From Chloroflexota bacterium (lineage in GTDB: Bacteria > Chloroflexota > Limnocylindria > QHBO01): a DNA stretch of 64,000 bases. Shown in pieces: positions 7,182-14,432 of the stretch; positions within the stretch are counted from its first letter, which is position 1; every line of letters begins with the position of its first letter. The DNA is taken from assembly GCA_038040195.1 (NCBI GenBank), contig JBBPIR010000004.1, positions 62,001-126,000 of the forward strand, written 5' to 3'. The notes beneath the pieces are model-generated. The model searched no databases, had not been told where the DNA came from, and was given only the letters and a program-made list of their open reading frames with translations. The position numbers were made by a program, and so were the translations under genes.

Positions 7182-7343
7182 ATGAGCCGCGGTCTGACAT
7201 ATATGGCTTTGATCGCATCCATCCGCCAGCGCGAGCTGCTTGAGGAGGCGCATCGGGAGCGGTATCACACCGAGATCCCGCGTCGCCGCCGAAGCCGAAT
7301 CTTCGGCCTGAGCCTGCCGCGCGCGCTGCGCCGGACGCGATAA
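7182..7343 (+). CDS. Small basic protein of unknown function (53 aa)
   Basis: An open frame starts at ATG 7182, 6 nt after a strong AGGAGG, and runs to TAA 7341. It sits exactly between a consensus promoter and a Rho-independent terminator, so it is very likely expressed on its own short mRNA. The protein is helical and Arg-rich: an N-terminal hydrophobic/amphipathic stretch (MALIASIRQRELLEEAHRER) is followed by a basic tail with RRRRSR and RALRRTR. I do not recognise a family. The divergent CGNR regulator and its operator suggest it is the controlled gene. Membrane-surface or nucleic-acid binding is possible but unproven. Confidence 0.7.
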   Translation: MSRGLTYMALIASIRQRELLEEAHRERYHTEIPRRRRSRIFGLSLPRALRRTR

Positions 7344-7362
7344 GACCACCACAACCGAAGAC

Positions 7363-7394
7363 GCCGGGCCGACGGGCCCGGCTTCTTTCGTTTT
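7363..7394 (+). terminator. Rho-independent terminator after the small-protein gene
   Basis: A perfect 8-bp stem GCCGGGCC/GGCCCGGC with a GACG loop (7363-7382) is followed by TTCTTTCGTTTT. This is one of the few clear intrinsic terminators in the window. Confidence 0.85.
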
Positions 7395-7412
7395 CCGATG
7401 AGTGTCGGTTCG

Positions 7413-7418
7413 TAGAAT
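7413..7418 (+). promoter_or_regulatory. -10 box (TAGAAT) of polX
   Basis: TAGAAT ends 6 nt before ATG 7425, immediately after the preceding terminator. A leaderless transcript is predicted. Confidence 0.55.
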
Positions 7419-7424
7419 GACCGG

Positions 7425-9173
7425 ATGCCGCGACCCCAGGCCGCTCGGCGTTCGGCGTCCACCGGGCTGTCCAACGCCGAGCTGGCCGCCACCTTTCGCG
7501 AGATCGGTGACCTTCTCGACCTCCTCGACGAGGTCCCGTACAAGGCGGTCGCCTACCGTCGGGTGGCCGATGCCATCGAGCGCTATCCAGCCGACCTCGC
7601 CCCGCTGGTGTCTGCCGGCCGAACGCCCAAGATCCCGGGCGTGGGCCCGGCCATCGGCGCCCGACTGACCGAGCTGGGCACCACCGGCAAGCTGGAGTAC
7701 CACCAGCGGCTGCGCGAGCAGGTCCCGCCCGGGCTGCTCGACGTGCTCCACATTAGCGGCGTCGGGCCGCGCACCGCGCGCCAGCTCCACATCGAGCTGG
7801 GCATCACCTCGGTCGACGAGCTGCGCGCCGCGGCCGAGACCGGGCGCGTGCGCGAGGTGTCGGGCCTCTCGGCGCGCACCGAGCAGAACATCCTGGAGGG
7901 CATCGCGCGGCTCGACCGCCAATCGGATCGGCTGCTGCTGCACGAGGCGGATCGATTGGCCAACGAGATCCTCGACGGCCTCCGGCGCGTGCCGGGCGTC
8001 CGGCGCCTGGAGGCCGCCGGCTCGCTTCGCCGGCGCCTGGCGACCATCGGTGACCTGGACTTGCTCGCCGCCTGCGACGACCCGGCCGAGCTGGTGCGCG
8101 CCTTCGAAGGCCTGTCCACCATCAACCGCGTGATCGCCTCGGGAACCGATAAGGCGAGCGTCGTGCTCGCCGTCGACGGCGACCGGCAGGTGGATCTCAT
8201 GCTGTGCCGGCCCGAGGCGTGGGGGTCGCACCTGGTCCACTTCACCGGCAGCAAGGAGCACAACGTCACGCTCCGGGCCCGAGCCCTGGATCGCGGGCTT
8301 TCCCTCAGCGAGAAGGGGTTCCGGGTGGTGGACACCGGGGAGCTGCTGCTGGCGGCCGACGAGGAGGAGGTCTACGCCCGACTGGACCTGCCGTGGATCG
8401 CCCCCGAGCTGCGCGAGGGTGAGGGCGAGATCAGCGCGGCGGCAGACGGGCGCCTCCCGCACCTGGTCGAACGCGCGGACATCCGCGGCGACACCCACAC
8501 CCACTCGTCCTGGACCGATGGCGTGGATGACATTGCGACCATGGCCAACGCCGCCCGGGCGACGGGCCTGGAGTACATGGTCCTGACCGATCACTCCCCG
8601 TCGCTGGGCGTGACCCGTGGTCTGTCACCCGAACGGGTGGCCGAGCAGCGCGCCGAGATTGGGCGCCTGAACGCGGAGCTGGACCCGTTCCGCATCCTGC
8701 ACGGCACCGAGATGGAGATCCACGCCGACGGCTCGCTCGACTACCCCGACGAGCTGCTGGCCGGCTTCGATGTCGTGGTGGCAAGCATCCACACCGCCCG
8801 CAGCCAGCCCACCGAACAGCTGACCCGGCGCGCCCTGGCCGCCATCGAGAACCCGCACGTCGACATCCTGGCCCACCCGACCGGACGCATCGTGAACCGC
8901 CGCGACCCGGTGTCGTACGACTGGCCGCAGCTGTTCGAGGCGGCGGCTCGCACCGGGACCCTGCTCGAGATCAACGGCAGCCCGCGCCTGGACCTCGACG
9001 AGCGGCTGGCCCGGGATGCGGCCCGCGCCGGTGTCCGGCTGACGCTGGCCAGCGATGCCCACCGCACCGAGGAGCTCGGGTACCTCGACTACGCCGTCGG
9101 CGTGGCGCGCCGAGCGTGGCTGGAACCGGATCAGATCGCCACCACCCGTGGCGCGAAGGACCTGCTCGGATGA
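7425..9173 (+). CDS. polX: DNA polymerase X with C-terminal PHP exonuclease domain
   Basis: This 582-residue protein has the bacterial PolX layout. Residues 1-90 form the 8-kDa DNA-binding domain, followed by helix-hairpin-helix motifs (KIPGVGPAIGARL, HISGVGPRTARQL). The nucleotidyltransferase palm carries GSLRRRLATIGDLDLLAA, whose Asp pair binds metal. From about residue 345 comes a PHP phosphoesterase domain with GDTHTHSSWTDG, LTDHSPS, HGTEMEIH, ASIHTA, AHPTGR and ASDAHR metal ligands, giving 3'-5' exonuclease and AP-endonuclease activity. It acts in gap-filling base excision repair. All catalytic residues appear intact. The following membrane-protein gene overlaps its stop by 4 nt. Confidence 0.95.
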   Translation: MPRPQAARRSASTGLSNAELAATFREIGDLLDLLDEVPYKAVAYRRVADAIERYPADLAPLVSAGRTPKIPGVGPAIGARLTELGTTGKLEYHQRLREQVPPGLLDVLHISGVGPRTARQLHIELGITSVDELRAAAETGRVREVSGLSARTEQNILEGIARLDRQSDRLLLHEADRLANEILDGLRRVPGVRRLEAAGSLRRRLATIGDLDLLAACDDPAELVRAFEGLSTINRVIASGTDKASVVLAVDGDRQVDLMLCRPEAWGSHLVHFTGSKEHNVTLRARALDRGLSLSEKGFRVVDTGELLLAADEEEVYARLDLPWIAPELREGEGEISAAADGRLPHLVERADIRGDTHTHSSWTDGVDDIATMANAARATGLEYMVLTDHSPSLGVTRGLSPERVAEQRAEIGRLNAELDPFRILHGTEMEIHADGSLDYPDELLAGFDVVVASIHTARSQPTEQLTRRALAAIENPHVDILAHPTGRIVNRRDPVSYDWPQLFEAAARTGTLLEINGSPRLDLDERLARDAARAGVRLTLASDAHRTEELGYLDYAVGVARRAWLEPDQIATTRGAKDLLG

Positions 9174-9958
9174 GCGCCGTGGCCGACGGACGCCGGATGC
9201 TGCGCGCAGGGCGGGTGCGCAGCGCCCGGGCGGTCAAGCGGGCCGGGCCGCTCGCCCTGCCCCTCCTGCTGGCCGCCCTCGTGGCTGCCGGCTGGGCCGT
9301 CGATCCGGTGGCCCTGGCCATAGTCCTGGCGCTTGAGCTGGCTCTTGCTGGCCTGGGGACGGCGGCCCTGCTGGGGGCCGTGCGTCCGTCGATCGGCTAT
9401 GCGCGTTACGCCATCCTGGCCGTGGTCGCGGTATCGGTCACCCTCGCCGGACGGCAGCTGCCGGACGGCATCGGCCCGTTGGCCGCCCCTGTCGCCTGGG
9501 CGTTCCTGTGGTGGACCCTCAACACCGAGCGGAAGGGGGCGACCAAGCGCAGTGGCCGGCTGGCATTGGACCTGTTCCTGGTGTTGACCGTGTTCGCCGC
9601 CGCCGTCGGCCTGGCGGGGCTGCTGCCGCCCGAGCTGTGGCTGTTGCAGATTGTCCTGCTGGGCATCCTCACCTCCGTCGCGTGTCTGCGCGCGGCCGAG
9701 GCACGGGGCGCGCTCGGGGTACCCGCCGTCGGCCACGCGGCGCTGCACCTGCTCGTCGTCCTCCAGGTGGCCACGGCCCTCATGCTGCTGGAGCTTCCCC
9801 AGCCGGTGGGGCCTGCGCTGATTGCGCTGACCTTTCATTCGTGGAGTGGGGCCGCCGACGCCCTGGAGTCCGGCACCTCCGACCGCGCCGTGGTGCTGGA
9901 ATACGGTTCGCTGGCCGCCATCGGCGCCATCGTGGCCCTCTTCCTGAGCCGCGCCTGA
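9170..9958 (+). CDS. Polytopic membrane protein of unknown function
   Basis: A 262-residue protein begins at ATG 9170, overlapping the polX stop (ATGA). After a basic cytoplasmic N-terminus (RRMLRAGRVRSARAVKR) it has about eight hydrophobic segments, for example LALPLLLAALVAAGWAV and YAILAVVAVSVTLAG, with Arg/Lys-containing loops that favour an inside N-terminus. The sequence is low-complexity Ala/Leu/Val and I cannot place it in a family. The overlap implies co-translation with PolX, but a shared function is not evident. Confidence 0.7.
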   Translation: MSAVADGRRMLRAGRVRSARAVKRAGPLALPLLLAALVAAGWAVDPVALAIVLALELALAGLGTAALLGAVRPSIGYARYAILAVVAVSVTLAGRQLPDGIGPLAAPVAWAFLWWTLNTERKGATKRSGRLALDLFLVLTVFAAAVGLAGLLPPELWLLQIVLLGILTSVACLRAAEARGALGVPAVGHAALHLLVVLQVATALMLLELPQPVGPALIALTFHSWSGAADALESGTSDRAVVLEYGSLAAIGAIVALFLSRA

Positions 9959-9975
9959 CCAGCGCCGAAATCGCG

Positions 9976-10004
9976 TTGACACCATGAGGGGGCGGTGATA
10001 CAAA
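9976..10004 (+). promoter_or_regulatory. Promoter upstream of the TPR/methylase-like pair
   Basis: TTGACA (9976-9981), a 17-nt spacer and TACAAA (9999-10004) form a plausible promoter. The leader to ATG 10085 would be about 75 nt, so this unit is not leaderless, unlike most neighbours. Confidence 0.5.
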
Positions 10005-10084
10005 TTGGCGCCCTCCGACGGTCCCGCCTGCCGCACGCGGTGCCGTTCGCCCACTGATCACGCCGCGGGGAGAGTCGCGCGCCC

Positions 10085-10912
10085 ATGACCGCCGGGGATC
10101 CGGACGCCACCATCCGGCAACGCCGCCAGCTGGCCGACATCGCGATTGGCCAGGCGACGCGCGGCGAGTGGCCGGCTGCGGTCGAGACCAACCAGCAGAT
10201 CATCGAGCTGGGCGGCGACGTCGACGCCTACAACCGGCTGGGCAAGGCGCTGAGCGAGCTCGACCGCCACCCGGAGGCGCTGGAGGCCTACCAGGCCGCC
10301 CTGGAGCGGGAGCGGACCAACCGGATCGCAGAGCGCAACATCGAGCGCCTCGAGGCGTTGCTGACCGCCGCGGATGCCGCCCGCGGCGACCGCCACGCGG
10401 CCCGCGCGCCGGCTGCCCTGTTCATCGAGGAGATGGGCAAGACCGGCAGCGCGCGGCTCATCAACTTGGCGCCCGCCAAGCAGCTGGCCCCCCTGTCACC
10501 CGGCGACGCGATCGAGCTGCAGGCCGCGGACGAGGAGCTGGAAGCCCGGGTGCGCGGCCTGAAGGTGGGCCAGGTTGAGCCGCGGGTGGCGAATCGGCTC
10601 CTGAAGCTGATGGCCAAGGGAAATCGGTATGAGGCGGCCCTGACCACCATCCGCGACGACGACCTCCGCCTCATCATCCGCGAGGTGTTCGCCGACCCGG
10701 CGAATTTCGGGACCGTGTCCTTCCCGGGCGCGGCCGCCGGGCGCACGGGTGACGTCCGACCGTACATGAAGGGCACCGCCCTCCGGTACGATGACGACGA
10801 AGAGTCGGAGGAGCCCGAAGAGGAGCCGGAGGAGGTCGAGGAGCTCGACACCTCCCTTCCGGAGCTCTCGAGCGAGCCCGAAGAGGAAGAGGAACTGCTC
10901 GAAGAGACCTAG
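10085..10912 (+). CDS. TPR protein with HIRAN-like middle domain and acidic tail
   Basis: The 275-residue protein opens with a tetratricopeptide-type helical region (about 10-95, including AAVETNQQIIELGGDVDAYNRLGKALSEL). A compact domain at about 115-215 follows (GKTGSARLINLAPAK, then VGQVEPRVANRLLKLMAKGNRYEAAL), and its spacing resembles HIRAN domains, which bind single-stranded DNA ends; this similarity is my inference. Residues 240-275 are almost entirely Glu/Asp. Proteins of this layout recur in Chloroflexota as far as I recall. Only 5 bp separate it from the degenerate methyltransferase gene, so the two probably work together. Gene reality is secure, function is not. Confidence 0.75.
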   Translation: MTAGDPDATIRQRRQLADIAIGQATRGEWPAAVETNQQIIELGGDVDAYNRLGKALSELDRHPEALEAYQAALERERTNRIAERNIERLEALLTAADAARGDRHAARAPAALFIEEMGKTGSARLINLAPAKQLAPLSPGDAIELQAADEELEARVRGLKVGQVEPRVANRLLKLMAKGNRYEAALTTIRDDDLRLIIREVFADPANFGTVSFPGAAAGRTGDVRPYMKGTALRYDDDEESEEPEEEPEEVEELDTSLPELSSEPEEEEELLEET

Positions 10913-10917
10913 CGCTC

Positions 10918-13746
10918 ATGACCGAGGCCGAACGGAAGAGACTTGACCACGTCGTCCTTCCTAGGCGGCTTCCCGGCCTCGCCCTGCTGGAGCGCTACTT
11001 CCCCTCGCCGGCGGATAACGTCCTCGACGCCGAGCTGGCCTCGTTCGCCGCATCGGGCGACACGATCCTCGACCCGTGGTCCGGGACCGGGTGGACCGCT
11101 CGGCGCGCCGTGGCGCACGGGATGCGGGTGGTCGCGGCCGAGGCCAGCCCGTTCGCCCAGATGGCGGCGCAGGCCTTCCTGCTCGCGCCCGAAGTGGCCG
11201 CGGTGGATGCCGCCTTTGCCCAGCTGGCTTCCTCGCGGCGGGTGGACATCCCGCTCCGCCAGCACATCGAGGAGCTGTACGCGTCGCGCTGTCCGGTTTG
11301 CAACCGCCCGGTCGTGGCCGATGAGTTCATCTGGCCGCGGGACGCGGATGCGCCGGGGCGCAAGGTCTACCGCTGCACCGCCTGTGACATCGCCCTCGGC
11401 GGAGCCGACGAGCGCGTGGCTCCGGTCGACGAGACGGACTACGCCAAGCTGGGGCTGGAACCGCCCCGGCCGCAGGCCGCCGAGCCGGCCGTGGAGCCGG
11501 CGGCCGATGCCGACGAGGACCTGCCCCCCGCCCCGGTGGGCCTGATCGGGGATCCTCTCCCGGTCGAGCCGCCCATCCTGGCCCCCCTCGGCGAACCGGG
11601 TGGTCCGCCGCCTCCGCCGGCCCGGGCGCCGGATCCGCCGGTGTCGTTCCCATCCGGTGAGGGGCCGCGGTACGCCTCCACCGTGCGGCCGACGCCGGTG
11701 CCCGGGCCGGTCGGGACCGATATCCGCCAGGGGCTGGCCTACCAGCAGATGCACGACCGGTTCCCCGTGCTCGACGACCGGCGCGACGTCGTGGACGAAG
11801 TGCTCGACCTGTACACCGCGCGCAACCTGTACGCCCTGCAGGCGATCGCCAACAAGATCGACGCTGAGTTCCACGACCAGCCCCTGGCGGCGGTGTTCCG
11901 CCTCGCGCTGGCCGGCTGTCTGCTCCCCGCCAGCCGGCTGAACGGCTACCCCGGGCGTGTCGCTTCGCTCCGGATCAGCGGCGGCCACGTCCGCCAACCG
12001 GCCTCGCGCCATAACCGCGAGGTCAACGTGTGGCGCCTGTTCGAGGTCGCCTACCAGGACGTACGGACCGCGCTGGCCGCGCTGGGCCGCGATCGGCGTC
12101 CGGTGCGATTCGCCGCCGATCTGGACGAGCTGGGCGGCATGAATGCCGCCAATCTGCTGTGGATCCGGTGCCGCCCCGCGGTGGTGGGCCAGTACCTGCC
12201 GCCCGAAAGCGTGGACCTCGTGATCGGCGCCCCACCACCGCCGGAGAGCGTGGACGAGCTGAGCTTCGAGTACCTGGCCACCGCCTGGCTGCTGGGACGG
12301 GAAGCTGCCGAGACGCTTCGCCTGGAGCCGCTCTTCGGCGGCGGCTCGTCCCGCGCCGATGGCGCGGAGGTGACCGCCTACCGCCACGCCATGGCCTCCG
12401 CCGCGGGGGCCCTCAAGCCCGGCGGCTGGTTCTGCGTCCTGCTGGAGGGCGATGACCCGGACCGGGTCCTCGCGGTGGCCATGGCCGCCGCGGCCGCGGA
12501 GCTGGAGCTGATGCATGCCATTCCCCGGGAGTCGGGCCGGGTGGGAGACGGTGTGGCGCTCCATTTCCGTCGCGCGTCGGCCGAGGATCGGCTCCGGGAC
12601 GCGGTCCGACCCAAGCCGCTGCGCCTGGGCGCGGAAGGCGGTCACCTGACGTATCCGGAGCTGGCGGGCGCCATCGAGCGAGCCACGGTGGGGCTGCTCC
12701 GCGACCGCGGCGAGCCGGCCGGCCTGGCGCGGATCGCATGCGCGGTGCTGATCGAGCTGGAGCGGACCGGCCTGCTGCGGCGCCTGGTGCAGGCCCGATC
12801 GCCGGACGAGGACGACGATGGAGCCACCCCGCGCGAGGAGGAGCTGGTCGGCCGGGTGGAGCGCGCCGGTCCCGCCCTGCTGGCCGTCCTTCTCCGCGAG
12901 GAGCTATGGCGCGACGACCACCCCAGCCTCGAGCGGATCGCCGATGCCCAGCGCCCCGTCTGGTGGCTGCGTGAGCCCGCCCTGGCTGACGGGACACTGG
13001 CCGACCGCGTCGAATGGGCGACCTTCTCGCTTGTCACCACGGCTGGCCGCCTGGACGAAGCCGGGTTCCTGGACCGGATCTTCGCCCTGTTCCCGGGGAC
13101 GGCGTCGCCTGACGAGGAGCTCGTCCGCGCGTGCCTGGGCGCCTATGCCGCGGTCGGGGATCACGGTCAGCTGCGGAGCGAGGAGGACCTCGCGACCCGA
13201 ATCGCCGATCACACGCGGGTTTTGGCCACCATCGTCGAATTCGGGCATCGGCTCGGGCTGCGGACGTGGGTCAGCCGGCGTGAGCAGGAGCGTCCGTGGC
13301 GGGATGCCACGCTCGGTGACCTGCTGCGCGAGGACGAGCGGCGAACGTACCTGCCGCTCGTGATCCGTGCGCCGGCCGATGTGCTGGGCGCCGTGGATGG
13401 GCTGTGGTACGTCCGCAATCGGTCCAGCTACCTGTTCGAGGTTGAATGGACGGCCATGATTGGCGAGGCCGTCCTGCGCCGCGGCAGCCAGATCCCGACG
13501 TCGGAGCAGCAGGCCCGGTTCCTGGTCATTCCCGCCGAGCGGACCGACCTGCTGCGGCTGAAGCTCGATCGCTCACCGTGGCTGCGGGCCGAGGTCGAGC
13601 GCCAGAACTGGCACGTCCTGAAGTGGCCGCACCTGGAAGCCCTGGTGGCGCGCGACGGCGCTCGGATCGAGTGGCTGGAGCCCATGATCGGCCTGGACCC
13701 GCTGGTCGAGCGCGGCGGCAAGCAGCTCACCATGTTCGGGGAGTGA
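10918..13746 (+). CDS. Degenerate DNA-methyltransferase-like protein with zinc ribbon and nuclease-like C-terminus
   Basis: A 942-residue protein. Residues 48-62 hold an AdoMet-binding motif I (LDPWSGTGWTARR, D52-G58), typical of N6-adenine/N4-cytosine methylases of the COG1743/DUF1156 type. A zinc ribbon follows (C125, C128, C153, C156), then a Pro-rich linker (about 180-260). Where the catalytic DPPY or NPPY should be, residues 436-442 read IGAPPPP, so the Asp/Asn and aromatic are lost and methyl transfer is doubtful. Near residue 840 a YLFEVEW-x-AMIGEAVLRRG segment followed by RFLVIPAERTDLLRLK resembles PD-(D/E)XK-fold domains with the FEVE-x-T...R pattern. It lies 5 bp after the TPR gene. 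A DNA-binding or repair role is inferred; it may be an effector. Confidence 0.7.
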   Translation: MTEAERKRLDHVVLPRRLPGLALLERYFPSPADNVLDAELASFAASGDTILDPWSGTGWTARRAVAHGMRVVAAEASPFAQMAAQAFLLAPEVAAVDAAFAQLASSRRVDIPLRQHIEELYASRCPVCNRPVVADEFIWPRDADAPGRKVYRCTACDIALGGADERVAPVDETDYAKLGLEPPRPQAAEPAVEPAADADEDLPPAPVGLIGDPLPVEPPILAPLGEPGGPPPPPARAPDPPVSFPSGEGPRYASTVRPTPVPGPVGTDIRQGLAYQQMHDRFPVLDDRRDVVDEVLDLYTARNLYALQAIANKIDAEFHDQPLAAVFRLALAGCLLPASRLNGYPGRVASLRISGGHVRQPASRHNREVNVWRLFEVAYQDVRTALAALGRDRRPVRFAADLDELGGMNAANLLWIRCRPAVVGQYLPPESVDLVIGAPPPPESVDELSFEYLATAWLLGREAAETLRLEPLFGGGSSRADGAEVTAYRHAMASAAGALKPGGWFCVLLEGDDPDRVLAVAMAAAAAELELMHAIPRESGRVGDGVALHFRRASAEDRLRDAVRPKPLRLGAEGGHLTYPELAGAIERATVGLLRDRGEPAGLARIACAVLIELERTGLLRRLVQARSPDEDDDGATPREEELVGRVERAGPALLAVLLREELWRDDHPSLERIADAQRPVWWLREPALADGTLADRVEWATFSLVTTAGRLDEAGFLDRIFALFPGTASPDEELVRACLGAYAAVGDHGQLRSEEDLATRIADHTRVLATIVEFGHRLGLRTWVSRREQERPWRDATLGDLLREDERRTYLPLVIRAPADVLGAVDGLWYVRNRSSYLFEVEWTAMIGEAVLRRGSQIPTSEQQARFLVIPAERTDLLRLKLDRSPWLRAEVERQNWHVLKWPHLEALVARDGARIEWLEPMIGLDPLVERGGKQLTMFGE

Positions 13747-13795
13747 GTCCGTGACCGAGCCCCATGGGCCCAGAGTGCGCTGACGCGGCCCGAGT

Positions 13796-13909
13796 AGTCA
13801 CCTGCGACTGGCAACGCGCCTAAGCCGCGGAATCTCGGGGCCCGCATTCACACCTGACTGGTTGGCTGGCCCTGGCAGGTCCCACGCAGGATGCCAGTCA
13901 CTGGTGACT
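13796..13909 (+). repeat. Array C: third three-unit palindromic array, 50-bp period
   Basis: Units start at 13796 (AGTCACCTGCGACT), 13846 (ATTCACACCTGACT) and 13896 (AGTCACTGGTGACT), exactly 50 bp apart. A partial unit with AGTC and GTGAC also occurs at 13746, one period earlier. The block after the first unit (GACTGGCAACG) matches the complement of array A, so array C lies in the opposite orientation. It occupies the gap between two convergent genes. Confidence 0.8.
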
Positions 13910-13949
13910 GCCCATCCGTAGTCATGCCGGCCGGCTTGACCGGCGCCCG

Positions 13950-14004
13950 TATAGTCGAATTCGGGAGTGCCGCGGTTCCCCCCTGCGGCACTCCCGTTCT
14001 GTCT
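13950..14004 (+). terminator. Strong hairpin between convergent genes, probable bidirectional terminator
   Basis: GGGAGTGCCGC (13963-13973) and GCGGCACTCCC (13985-13995) form a perfect 11-bp stem with an 11-nt loop, followed on the plus strand by a T-rich GTTCTGTCT. It can end both the methylase-like and csoR transcripts. A TATAGT box (13950-13955) lies 7 nt before the stem, so a very short hairpin RNA is an alternative. Confidence 0.6.
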
Positions 14005-14015
14005 GCGGAAGCGCC

Positions 14016-14357
14016 TCAGCCGGTTCGACTCGCGCGACGCCCTGGCCGGCGCATGGCGCGCCGGACGACCGTCATGACCTCGCGAACGTACGGCTCGCCC
14101 TGCCCGCTGTCGATGGCATGCGTCAGGCAGCCGTCGATGTGGTCTTCCAGAACCAGCATCGCGACCTGGTCGGCAGCGGCGGTCATGGCCTCGACCTGCT
14201 GGAGGATGTCGAGGCAGTAGGCCTCGTCCTCGACCAGGCGCTGGAGGCCACGGGCCTGGCCCTCGATCCGGCGCAGCCGGTTGATGAGCTCTCGGCGATC
14301 GCGGGTGTAGCTGTGGCGGAAGTGCTCGGTCTCGGCCGCGGCGTCACGCGTGTCCAT
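14016..14357 (-). CDS. csoR: CsoR/FrmR-family metal-sensing repressor
   Basis: A 113-residue all-helical DUF156 repressor. The Cu(I)-site signature Cys-x-His-x3-Cys is present as YCLDILQQ, LEDHID and GCLTHA, fitting CsoR rather than the nickel or formaldehyde branches. RLRRIEGQARGLQRLVEDE is the conserved DNA-binding helix. I choose ATG 14357 rather than 14378 because a CATACT -10 box ends 10 nt upstream and a 17-bp palindrome covers the start. It faces away from a thioredoxin-fold gene with a shared control region of about 75 bp. No copper ATPase gene is adjacent, so the regulated target may be that divergent gene. Confidence 0.88.
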   Translation of the reverse strand: MDTRDAAAETEHFRHSYTRDRRELINRLRRIEGQARGLQRLVEDEAYCLDILQQVEAMTAAADQVAMLVLEDHIDGCLTHAIDSGQGEPYVREVMTVVRRAMRRPGRRASRTG

Positions 14358-14373
14358 ACTCGGGGGTAGTATG
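14356..14373 (-). promoter_or_regulatory. CsoR-type operator overlapping the csoR -10 box and start codon
   Basis: ATACTCGGGGGTAGTAT (14356-14372) is an inverted repeat with a G/C-tract centre, the usual shape of CsoR operators. On the minus strand it contains CATACT (14373-14368), the likely -10. Binding would block autotranscription. Confidence 0.6.
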
Positions 14374-14419
14374 CGCATCGGCTCCGAAGGCGGTCAATTC
14401 GATCTGCCAAGCCTTCCGA

Positions 14420-14425
14420 TACGAT
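14420..14425 (+). promoter_or_regulatory. -10 box (TACGAT) of the DUF255 gene
   Basis: TACGAT ends 7 nt before ATG 14433 and overlaps the alternative ATG at 14424, which supports the later start. Confidence 0.5.
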
Positions 14426-14432
14426 GCCCGAC

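Noticed and set aside
10909-12645. 578-codon minus-strand frame opposite the methylase-like gene
   Set aside because: It has no domain motifs and no start signal, and the plus-strand frame has clear AdoMet and zinc-ribbon motifs.
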